Positions 25,101 through 42,655 of a stretch of 64,000 bases of DNA are shown here, in pieces (the stretch's first letter is position 1; each line of letters begins with the position of its first letter). The position numbers and the translations under genes were made by a program. Source of the stretch: Glandiceps talaboti (Eukaryota; Hemichordata; Enteropneusta; Spengelidae). The notes below the pieces were generated by a model, which saw nothing but the letters and a program-made list of their open reading frames with translations, did not search any database and had not been told where the DNA came from. The stretch lies in assembly GCF_964340395.1 (NCBI RefSeq), contig NC_135549.1, positions 28,033,595 to 28,097,594 on the forward strand. Reading direction: 5' to 3'.

Positions 25101-28100
25101 AAAACCTATTATCGCAAGCCAGAGCATACTTTTCTGCAGACGCAACGAAAAATAATACTCTGGTTTAACTCATACAGAAATTTGTATTTAGGATATGGGT
25201 ATTAATTATTCATGAGTAATGACAGTGGAATGGCGAGTGAGTCTCAAGAACTGTTTATTATACTTGATATTTTACAAAACGGAACACAAGTAATGTTTTT
25301 AAGTCCGTTTTCTGTTCGTACAATATTTCCTGTCAGTTCATACGGTGGAAAACACATTTCGCATTCTCGCACATCAGTCTATTTTCATGCAGATTATGCT
25401 GAATAAAACGTGCTCTTCTGATTGGCTCTTACTGTTAGTCTAAGAAGCTGATTTCCAAATACGCTGAAGAGTATTCAATTCAACCACAGCCTTGGCGCAA
25501 GAGCATCAGTTAAGCTAGGACTAAAACCTTTGTCAAACTTCTGAACATAGCATTTTATTACACTACAAACACTAGACAACGCATTCACATTTCGAGACTG
25601 TAAGATTTGTTGTGTTGTTCAGCCCTATCACAGTTAGGCTTCTAAACCACGACTTCACATAATAAACTGTCCAAATATCCTACACAGTCCAACCAGATTT
25701 GGTTGCAGCCAATCAAATATCATTACTGTAAAAGGTGTCAAAATGACAACTGTGCCCTCTTAGCCAATTTGACGTGCCACTGACACACACAATTTCTAGT
25801 GACGCACCAAAGTTTGATGTTCCACTATCTCTTACTATGTGGTGACGCACAAGAAATGCCAGTTTTTATCATTTCAACTCACCACAACAAAATTTGGCTA
25901 CAGTATGATTAGAAGGCACACTGAAAATGACCATGATGCAAGCCTTACAATGCTGATTTATGAGACCAGTCACTTAATGTTACTTCAAGAATAGTAAACA
26001 TAGGTTTCTGGCCAAATCTGCTATTTTACATTACAATGTATATCCACCAAAAAACTCACACTGAGTCTCATCAACCCATTAGCACATGAACTGCAATCAA
26101 TTTTCCAGGAGTCTATCATACTTTTCCAGGAGTTCCCAGGTATCCTTTTGAAATTCCACAATTTTCCAGGCCATACGAACTCTATGACTGCATTATTATT
26201 TACCATTATGAAGGATACATTACATATTTCTAGTACTTACAATGAATGGAGGAAGATCCTTGTCACGATGATTATGCTCAAAGAAGACATACCAGAGAAG
26301 AATAACAATGCAGTAAAGGAAGGCTAGAACACCAACGGCTACAAAATATTCAGCCGAACTAGATGGGTCCACTCGCAAACTTGTTCCTGGCCCAACAGGG
26401 TCTGTGCTGTTTTGACAGAGTGGCTCTTTGATAACGATTTGATTCATACTAAAGAAAAGAGAAACAACAACAAATGTAACATGCAACTGCTGTATACTTA
26501 TAAATTCACAATACATGGTATATTGAACACATATTGCCTGGTCATGAGGGCTATAGCACCTGTTTATTACACCCGAGGGACTGTGAGTTACCAGAATCAC
26601 ATGCTATTTCCCGAGGCCGAGGGGAAATAGCATGTGATTCGGGTAACTCACAGTCACGAAGGCAGTGTTCTCCCCAGGGTTTGTTGATAGGATATCGGCT
26701 CATTAGCATAAATTAGCATCAATTTACATATAATTATATTCCCGAAAAATCAAAGTACATCATAATATCAAACAAGTAGTACATGTACATGTGACCAAAG
26801 GAAAGTTGAAGGCCAATTTATTAATTCAAAATATTAGCACCAAAAAGAAACTCATAAAGCAGTGTTATTGATTATTATTGTTAGGAAAGCTGAAATTATT
26901 TAAATCTTAATGTCCACAGATAAATTAGACTTTCGAAACACGAAAAGTTTGTGTACAGCTACCGACAGACATTGTGTTAGTCCGAAATATCGTGATACAC
27001 AAGACTTACTATACTTCCCTATGGAGGACTTCAAAAACTCGCGATAGTTTGTGACGTCATGGCCGCCATATTGGAAAATCCATGCTTTCATCGTAGTCGT
27101 ACGATGTATCAGTCTACAATGTCAAACTACAATCTAAACATGTTTTCAGGGTAAAATTGAACATGAAACTGATAATCGGAGATAACATTGCCACTTTATC
27201 GAAAGGTACATTTGTACATTAGTCTGTTCAACTCTTTTCACGACATTGAAGAATGCACATGCTCATGCTCTTGGATGGTTGAGACATACTCGGTGTTACA
27301 CTGTTACTCTGTCACTCATAGAAAATTAACTAGACACTGAATGTCAACTTCATGCATTTGTCGAACTTTTATACTTTATAGCAAAATGGCACGGCATCGT
27401 TTGATTTTATAGTTGTCAAAATCTGGCAGTTCCGACATGCTTCTACGGTCGAACCGACGTTACGGATGGGCCGGTTTTGCCTTTGATTTACCGAAAGCTG
27501 TTGTACCGAGTGTGAATCACACTACCATTAGCGAGTTTACGCATTTTATTCCTATCGAAAACAATACTGACGGCAAACTTCAATGAAATCTGTCTGGTAA
27601 TGGTAGAGGGTTAAATAGTCGTTTGAATTAATTAGACACTCTTTAGTTTTACTTGCTGCTTATGTGTGAAGGATCAATACAAACGTTGTGAAACAACAAA
27701 GGCGTCAGCTGACCGATTGACAGATGAACAATATTTACCGAACCCTATACAATCTGATAGCGTATCGGGACAACTGATAGCGTATCGGCGAAAATTAAAG
27801 GATATCGGGCCCGATACGCTAAAACCCTCTGCGGAGAACACTGCGAAGGGGTAATGAACAGATGCTATAGCCCGAATATAGGCCAGGCAATATGTGTTTT
27901 ATAATACACCTCATGCTGTGAACTCGCGGCGGCTGACGACATCATCAGAAGCTGGCATTTTGACCTGCTGTGAACTCGCAGTGGTCACATGACCATGTAA
28001 TAGTTGATGGAACTATTCCCCTAGGGAAATAGTCATTCTATTTTCCTATCATGTGACTGATTCTAGCGAATCATGGCACAGCATATTATAACATTTAATA

Positions 28101-31100
28101 ATACATGGTATATCAGTGTTTATTAACATCACAATCTGTGATTTGGCTTTGCTATTTCACTAACTGCTTGTAATGCCATCTACGGCAACCAATTAATCCT
28201 CTTTCTCCCCAAGAACAATTACTTGTTTACGAATAATACCTCCTTCAGGAGGAGGAGGATTAACATGGTTAGAAAATCATACTCTCAAACTGATTGGTCA
28301 CAATGGGGAGTGATAACATATGTCAGCCAAATTGATTATTATCATATGAAGTCAATATGTGAAAGTGCCCTCATTGATTGAGATGAGCACAAGAATGACT
28401 TAATTTACATATCTGAAATATTATGTAAATATCTTTAGACACTGATAACTAACATGAGGCATGCTTAAATCAATTGGTTGCTGTTGATTGCTCTACTACA
28501 AGGGAGACAGTGAAGCAAAACACAGATTGCGATGTAAACTAACGAGAATAAGCCAGACTACATACAAGATATGGCATCCATCTATCAACTAAATCTCTTA
28601 TCTGTAGTCAAGACATACTTTATTTCTTACTACATGTATGTCATATGTCTTCTACTAGTACTTGTAAAAATACAACTTTAGTTGAAAATTGACATTTGGT
28701 ACCCTTTTCTCGCCATGGGCGTCAGTGGGATTTGGTGTCCGAATTTGCTGGAACATGTATCAAATATAGAAATCGGACTACGGCATAGTAGGGAGTTTAC
28801 AATGATTGACTGTTAAATGACATACTGGTACTGAATGTTTGAAATGCTATAGAATTCAATAATACATGTAGATGTGGTACATAAGTAATTTTTTCTAGGC
28901 TACAGCTCAGTTAGCAAGTTCTACATCATACTTACAATCCCTGTATCATGCGGCATTCTAGTTTCTACCTTAGTATTGATTTGAACTTCTGTTCATAAAC
29001 TTGAAAATTCAAATTTCAATTCAACACTATCAATGGTTTACAAATTTACACATTTGAAGGTAATTTCTACCTTGTTTCTGTTGGGATAACTATCAAATTA
29101 ATAATCATAATTTTGGCATTTGAAATTCAGTATTTGAAATTATTTTCTGACTCCAAATCTCACTAAGCCCCCCCCCCCCCCCCCACCCACCACACACACA
29201 CTCACACACATTTCATGTCATTTATTGGCTAAGACACATCTGACATTCTAGACACAATACAGGTGTCACAAAAACAACCTTGGATCTGTTATCACTGCAT
29301 AAAATGATGAGTACATGCCAACAAGTACCCACCAGAATATCATACTGTTTCTGTAAATATATACATTTGCCCATGTACAATAAATTTCTTTTTTTTGCTA
29401 TGATTGGTGAACTTTATTAGTTCCATTAAGAATACTTACTCAAAGGGATAGCAGTAGTCAACACGAGTGGTGGCGTCATTTGGAGGGTTGCAATTGATAC
29501 TAAAACTAAACCAATCACAATGACCAGCTGTTGTAGCAAATGCAAATATTGCTATTATCTGTAAGACAATAAAATAAACATAAAATTACCACTGTCAGAT
29601 TAAAAGATGGATCAAGTGAAAAATAAACTGGTATAATAAATTCATTATTAAACTGTACCAACATCTTGAGTTTTAAACTTCAAGTACAATTCAACACTTA
29701 TAACAATATGTGCTTGTACGGTACTGTGACCAAGGGTTCTTATTATTTACGAGTAACAGTTTCACCTGTTTACCTAGTGGTAAAGCCAGCAATCGGACTG
29801 TTCGACAAAGCCTGTCAAACTGAACAGGCAAAACGTTACTCACATAATAATGGTGCAGTACTATGTCTTACTCAACTTACTGACCTAATGACAACAGTTC
29901 CTTTCCTAGAACTATTAACGACCAGAACTCACTAAACCACAACCTGAAAGCCAACCTGGACACTAATGCTGGTACACATTGTAATAAGCTTTGAGAGCAT
30001 AAACCCCCACACCCCTCCCCCCAGCTGTGATATCGGTAAGGAGTTCAGCTGGTAACTTATACAGATACCGATTTCTCCTATAAATTCCACGAGCTACAAA
30101 TGTACATGTACATAAATGACATGACATGTCTCTCAAACTCACATGGTGAAATCAACTATTCTATCATTTACTGGAGAGAGCTTAGATTATGAACACATCA
30201 CATTTTACATTCTACTTTTGAGGGTACATGTAGTATTATTAGTCTAGCGATATCCTTCATCTTTCAGATCTCTCCTTCTGTCTAGCTCAAAGAAGTCCTG
30301 AGAGATACAAAATGTACATGTGTCATGAAATTTATAATTCAGCCACAGTCACCCACACAGTCATTAACATCATGTCTTTGTTAATCAATCACAGAATTCT
30401 AACCAAAAATAAGTTAGTGTTTATTGGGACATTTACATAATGTCCAAAAATGGTATATTTGTCAGCTCAGGATGCTACTTCATGTATCCACTGTTTACAT
30501 CATTATAACATTTGGAGTTTACTCATTTGCATGACTCAGTCACTTTGATGAGAAAGATCATATTAGCATCCAGACTAATGTAGTATCTGCAGTGACCAAA
30601 TACAACCATGGCCTTAATCTCCAAGTAGGATATTTGTGTAGGTACATAAGTATATACTATTTGGGAGAAAAAGGCTTTTCCACGCTGGAGGTCATCACTC
30701 TCCATTGAAAAATGTTATCTTTCAATTACATATTTACATAATTAACATTGAATAAACATAATGTATGTAAAAAGTAGTTCCTAAATGATGCGTTTTGATT
30801 ACTACGATTATCTTCGATCAAGTATAGGGATAGTCATTATTCTAGCACCGAAATCTGCGTCCATATAATGTAAACATGATGACGTTATCACATCTCCACA
30901 TTATTTTAGTTTCAGACTGGAGAGGTGGAGTTTGGTTAATGAGCAATTGTCTGAAAGAACTAACCAATTGCAACTGCCTGTTAACATGTGATCATGGATT
31001 ACTACTGACATGCGTCGTTTACCCTAGACCAGTGGGGTAGCACAGACTTCTGTTCTGGAATAACGACTTTCCCTATTATGTGAGTTAAGATGTTCGAAGT

Positions 31101-33045
31101 AATCGTACCGGTAACACAGCGTATGGGAACTAGACTAAAAGTAGATGGACATGGGTAGGCAAGTACATGCAGCAAGCTATGTTTTGGTGAACAAAAAAAA
31201 TGACTCAAAGACTTTCAAATTGGAAACATAATTGTATATAATTTTTCCTGAAGGACACATAACGCAATAGGAGTGTATCCTGCAATAAAGTTACAATAAA
31301 AGGGTTCATTCTGGAAATGAATTTCTTGAATTGAATTTTATTTTACCAGAAACATAAGATTATAACAATTATGATAACAGGAAACAATTCAGTCCTGGCA
31401 TGTGATGAAATAATTCTATAAGTGTCCAACATTTAGTCACTACATTGTATAATATGTGTTGGTTACAAGATTTTCTGAGAAGTCAAAACCTGAATATAAT
31501 GATACTTATTTTTTTGTCGAACCATACACCATTACATGTATATTGTACATCTGTGATGAAATCCATGGTTCAAAATCTGAAAAATTATAAAGTGGCTTGA
31601 TTTCCTTTATTTATATTCTTTCATGTCTACTCTGATTCAGTGATCATCTTTTTTTTATGTTTTCCTCCTTGGAGTAGGAAAGCAGTTACACAATGCATAA
31701 CTAAATGACGTAAGGAGAGGATACATGTAGTGATCGTAGAAAATGGTATAGGACTAGACTTACTAAGGACAAAGATAGTAGATGTGAAAGTTAATACATC
31801 AACCAAATCCAGCCTTCTCCTTGCTCAGATTGGAAGCAGATTGAAATGAAATACAAATGTACAACATTGTAGGCATTAGCTACCCAAGTTCCTTTCAAAA
31901 TTTTACCTTGGTTTCTATTATACATGTAGGTATGGAAATTTAGGAAAGTTTAACTGGCTTATCCCCTACCCCCCTTTGTTATGGGACAGGTTACTATACT
32001 GTAAACCTGGAAATTTATGTTACAAGACTTATGTTTGCTTTATTTTGCTGGAAAAGAAAAATGCAAAACCAAGAAGTGACTAAAATGCCTTCGTGTACAT
32101 GAACACAATGTACAAGTCTAGATTAGTAAAAATTACTCTTTTGGAACTTGCTGAAGACTGTAACATCACTGTAAGACTGACATAAGCTACTAGTAATTCA
32201 AGTGAGTGTAATATCACTATATATATATTGCAATGGCTGGCTTTGGTATAAACAGTATATTTCTCCGATGACAATTTTTTGGTACACTCAAAATTTACAT
32301 CAGAGACTCATAATTTAGTTTACTTGTGACAATTTACAAATGTTTCTATTCGTAAAAATACTAAAATAACGTTTGCAGCAATTCTTCAAATGATACTGAT
32401 AGTGATAGAAACGTTCAGCTGTGGCCCATATCCTATTTAACGTAAACTTCCTAACAAAGTAACAAAACGCTTCACTGGCAATGGGCGGATTCTGTCAAGG
32501 CTTCTGTACTATATATCTTAGGATACAGAAAGCCCTTGATTAAATCCGCCCTATGAAAGCACACAACTTCATGCATCATCGCATGTACATAGGCTTACGC
32601 TGGAACGTGTAGTGACACCGACAGGTTTTTTGGGGAGGTAGCGATTCTATCGTTCTCCAGTGATATCGTTCCTATTCAGCCGTTATTAAATTGCTGCTAA
32701 ACTCTCTATCAGCTACAATCGCTGACACATCTTGATCTTCATGAAGAGTGCAAAATTCGCACGGAAACCCAAATCATTCAATATATATTAACAGTTGTAG
32801 CCTATATGTATTCAGATGATCATTACAGTTACAGATTCATACTCACAAATTCAATAAATTTGATGAAGCCTCTCGGTTCTTTCAAAACCCTCAAAGAGAA
32901 ATTCTTCACAACCTGTAAAAAGCCATAAATGATTCCTTGTTAGTTCACAATTGTGACATCTATGAAAAAATTCAAAATTCTTACTAATCCCCCACATAAT
33001 GCCACATAACAAGGGACAACTTGCCATCTGCTGGGCGGCCTCCAT
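22165..33045 (-). CDS. SYPL: Synaptophysin-like vesicle membrane protein (SYP/SYPL family)
   Basis: A four-pass MARVEL-domain protein of synaptic or other transport vesicles. Six exons on the minus strand: 33045-33025, 32912-32847, 29558-29440, 26448-26241, 24494-24309 and 22326-22165, with consistent phases, give 253 aa. Family hallmarks: RVLKEPRGFIKFIEF then IFAFATTAG (TM1), SAEYFVAVGVLAFLYCIVILLWYVF (about 100-124, TM2), FLITCIFVLLWLTASAAWAKG (140-160, TM3; the WAKG block is diagnostic) and VFGFLNMFVWGGNVWFVYKE (201-220, TM4). Loop 1 has Cys residues and an NST glycosylation sequon at 82-84. The cytoplasmic tail is short (about 34 residues, Pro/Ala-rich) and lacks the Tyr-Gly repeats of vertebrate synaptophysin, so SYPL is closer in form. 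Exon 1 is less certain: it encodes MEAAQQM and needs a GC donor. The gene is head-to-head with PSMA5. Confidence 0.9.
22596..22745 (+). repeat. Dispersed repeat in last intron of the synaptophysin-like gene
   Basis: Shares an ordered set of motifs with the reverse complement of 16735-16865. It also has an internal duplicated phrase, ggaaccccggta. Confidence 0.6.
22764..22997. repeat. 29-bp tandem repeat, about 8 units
   Basis: The unit core is catcaaatatacattgtaaa. A single unit also appears upstream at about 22571-22600. The array is intronic in the synaptophysin-like gene. Confidence 0.9.
23930..24215 (-). mobile_element. SINE, 5'-truncated copy
   Basis: Read on the minus strand it follows the body of the SINE at 62193-62590: gatttgaaccatgattgtgc, then cagtcaaccca, aattggggacctggta, and a tail with gtgccttgagctctcagg and an ATT-rich end. 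The tRNA-related head is missing. It lies in the last intron of the synaptophysin-like gene, in the same transcriptional sense. Confidence 0.75.
25746..25923. mobile_element. Hairpin MITE, family B (longer copy)
   Basis: Ends ctgtgccctcttagccaatt and the inverted aatttggctacagtatgatt followed by agaaggcacactg match the 91-bp element at 18065-18155. The inner portion has expanded with extra agtgacgca-type motifs. Confidence 0.75.
26528..27895. mobile_element. Non-autonomous DNA transposon with long terminal inverted repeats
   Basis: The left end (acacatattgcctgg, gggctatagcacctgtttat, later cagtgttctcc) is mirrored at 27810-27895 (ggagaacactg, atgaacagatgctatagccc, ccaggcaatatgtgt). The ends match over about 100 bp. 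The left arm contains an extra palindrome at 26580-26653. No transposase frame is visible. It lies in intron 3 of the synaptophysin-like gene. Confidence 0.72.
26580..26653. repeat. Perfect-type palindrome nested in the left transposon arm
   Basis: ctgtgagttacc with agaatcacatgctatttccc is mirrored by gggaaatagcatgtgattcg with ggtaactcacag around a short GC-rich centre. The right transposon arm lacks it. Confidence 0.85.
29165..29212. repeat. Poly-C and (CA)n tract
   Basis: Homopolymer C run followed by CA-rich sequence, intronic. Confidence 0.85.
32482..32551. repeat. 70-bp hairpin
   Basis: gggcggattctgtcaaggct with tctgta pairs with tacagaaagcccttgattaa with atccgccc around a central AT loop. 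It lies in intron 2 of the synaptophysin-like gene. Confidence 0.8.
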
Positions 33046-33400
33046 GTTGAATTTTTTTCCAAATGGAGATGATTGTGTATCTTGTGATGTCCGCCTTTCT
33101 GGTAGGTACAACGCGGTCGTCTATTGGCTGTTTCTTATTACCGACACGGTTATAGACCAATGAACATCGTCGTATTTACATTTCTAGGAATACTAATCAG
33201 ACGAATGAGCTCATCTTTTTTATGGTCAGAGTCATGTCAAAGGGCATGGAATAATAAAATGAAATTTGTTTTTGTCATACTCATAAGTGCAACTAATTAT
33301 CCAAATATCGATCCTAAAATACTCAGTAAGAGTCGACATATTAATTCTAAAGGTCCATTGTCACAAAAGTGACTGGGCAAGTTATTTCCCATAATACTTT
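33046..33400. promoter_or_regulatory. Putative shared bidirectional promoter of the synaptophysin-like gene and PSMA5
   Basis: The two genes are divergent. Between the predicted minus-strand start (33045) and a likely PSMA5 5' non-coding exon ending at 33448 are only about 350-400 bp. The interval holds CCAAT-type boxes (attggc at about 33124 and ccaatga at about 33159) and, just inside the PSMA5 side, gccatattg near 33412, a YY1-type site. Promoter activity is inferred. Confidence 0.45.
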
Positions 33401-33448
33401 GAATTTCCGCCATATTGCATTGGCAGCAGAAGTCTAGCAACGTGCAAG
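33400..33448 (+). other. Candidate PSMA5 5' non-coding exon
   Basis: The sequence agtctagcaacgtgcaag is followed by a good donor (gtgaga). A pyrimidine-rich acceptor ending in atgatag at 34805 lies 25 bp before the PSMA5 start codon. Joining them gives a short 5' UTR. The left end is a guess. Confidence 0.35.
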
Positions 33449-34074
33449 GTGAGAATGACAGTATTTTGTATTTCAAAGGCAGATATGAATTCTCTCGTAC
33501 TGTTTTAGGTATTCATAGAACGTTGGGAAAATTGTTGCATGTCACATGTTACGTTTGTTTCATAAAAAGAACAGCACACCCTCAGGTTCATTTGTTCTGC
33601 ATCATCACTACTCAAACCGAACCAAAGTTGCCTTGTCATGTTATTTCACACAGCAACAACAAACCCATATGAATCGGATAAAACTCGCTAACATTTGCGT
33701 ACACTTTACAGTAATCGTAGTGACCAAGCCCAGTTAGATACCTGGGATACCCAAGTGGATTGTACTTTCTTCGTAAAACATTTCAAAGACTTGTGAGATT
33801 GTAAACGGTTTCAAAGCTACATGGATGGAAGCATAACCCACGATCGTACATACCATGGGCATGCATGGATGTATTATATTATATAGAGCTCACAATACAC
33901 CCTTGCATACACGTATTCTATGTATGAATGAAAAAGTCTACAAGAACAAAACTATTTTTTTATGTTATACCAATAAAACAACTAAAGAGTGTGATATTAT
34001 TTGGAATGATATTAAACATGTTAAAGAGGTTTACAGAACTGATAAAAGGAATGTTTTTATAAACTGAATGTTAT

Positions 34075-34463
34075 TATCAATCAATCAATCAATCAAAAGA
34101 ATTTGTATAGTGCCAAAATCCGTTACGACGTAATGTTCTGTGTCGTTGAACAGGAACAATAGTAGAACAATGTAAAAAAGTTAGAGAAAGCTCTTGCAAA
34201 CATGTGTGTCTTGATATCCTTAATTTATCGACAGTTGTCGAAGAGCGAAGTTCAAGTGGTATACTGTTGTTCCATAGACTTTTGTTATTTGAGGGAAGTG
34301 GACAATTTGCGTGTTTACTGTTAATATAGTCAGCGATGTAACCAGGAGTAGTGTTATTGAGTGCCTTGTAGGTGATCAGTAGTACTTTGTATTGAATCAT
34401 GTAATAATGGACAGGTAGCCAGTGAATACCAAAAAGAACCAATGTGATGTGAGCTGTTTTCAT
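34075..34463 (-). mobile_element. LINE fragment (reverse transcriptase C-terminus and 3' tail)
   Basis: The minus-strand frame contains IHWLPVHYYMIQYKVLLITY and KALNNTTPGYIADYI, the LHWLPV...YKALN hallmark of the C-terminal end of CR1/L2-like non-LTR reverse transcriptases. It is followed by a SLWN-IPLELR motif and ends in a (TTGA)n tail. The end of the frame looks shifted relative to the family. It is a dead, 5'-truncated insertion in PSMA5 5' intron sequence. Confidence 0.8.
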
Positions 34464-34830
34464 TATTATTTATCATAAATTCTACAGATAATTAATGATT
34501 AGTGTTTTGTAAACATTTAAAACAGCTGAGAACCTGCAAATATCTAGTATTGTATGAGTAAATGTAGTCCAAGGCAACTCAAAACTTGAATACACAATCA
34601 GGTATATTTCAGAAAACTGAAAGCAGTAACTCCTTGATCCATGTCTGGATCTGTTACTGATAGTTCATATATGACAAGTCTGTAATGTACGCTGTGACGG
34701 GGCGCCCTCACACATCGGCCAACCCCAACCACAAATATTGATAAAGTCTCAGCAAGTTTATTTACTTACTTACTTACTTGTCTGTCTTCATCTTTCTTAT
34801 GATAGCACCAAGACCAGTAAAGTTATCAAA

Positions 34831-41730
<6,900 letters not shown>

Positions 41731-42365
41731 AGAAAAAAAATAGATGCGTTATTACTCATTGATGTCTCTTGTATCATGTCATTTTTGTGTTTGTACTTTT
41801 CACAGAACTGAGGTAGATCTTTTATTGTGTACAACATGTAGTAGCATTGTCTGGTACACAACACTGCCCCCCAATGGACACAAAAAACACAGAGAAAAGT
41901 CAAGCAGTTTTACAGGTCATGTAGATACCAATATTTTGTGGAAATAGTCTAGTAAAACTGTACATTGAAGAACCGATTAAAATGTTGTGAGAGTTTAAAC
42001 GAAATAATAGCTTGAAAATATCCAAGGAAATATTGTTTTGGCAAAAAGCAAACAATTTTGTATAATATATGTTCACTTCTATCATCATCTTCTACAGTCT
42101 TATGTATGTGAGTGTGTTTATATTAACATGCCCTAAAATGATAGAAATGTATTGTTTTGAGTCTTAAAAGAGGTTAGAATTGGAAGTAGTCATTGGTATG
42201 ACTAATTAAGTAAGTAAAAGGCAACATATCTGTGTTTTTGTATCATTGAATTCCTGAAGTAATTCACACGCCGTGTGAACACACTTGCCTTTCTCATATA
42301 CTTTGTAGTACTGGAGCTGAAGTACAAACCAGTGAGTTATTATTAGTTACAGTGATTTAAGGAAA

Positions 42366-42545
42366 AGTTCAGTCAGACTGACATATTTCAGTCTAACTGG
42401 ACATTTCCTGTAAGTTGATAGCAGTAATCAATACAAGTGTACTAAAGGCAGAAATAAGTCTGACTGGACTTTTCCTTCAAATTGATAGCCATTATCAATA
42501 CAAGTGTACTACAGGCAGAAATAAGTCCGGCCAGACTTTTCCTTT
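42366..42545. repeat. PSMA5: Direct repeat of about 67 bp, 2 to 2.5 units, in PSMA5 3' UTR
   Basis: Units share atcaatacaagtgtacta and ggcagaaataagtc, each followed by a (t)ggacttttcctt-type phrase. They lie upstream of the poly(A) signal at 42650. Confidence 0.85.
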
Positions 42546-42649
42546 ACACTCCCAAGTATGTTTCCAAAGTATTCCACAAATTTATTCATCTACATCTTCA
42601 CACTACAAGTTTCTTTCAGTTTATGTACTCAGTTGATGTAATACTTTTG

Positions 42650-42655
42650 AATAAA
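42650..42655 (+). terminator. PSMA5: PSMA5 poly(A) signal candidate
   Basis: AATAAA in the context tttgaataaagatc, about 920 bp after the stop codon. A second AATAAA lies near 43414. Confidence 0.5.
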
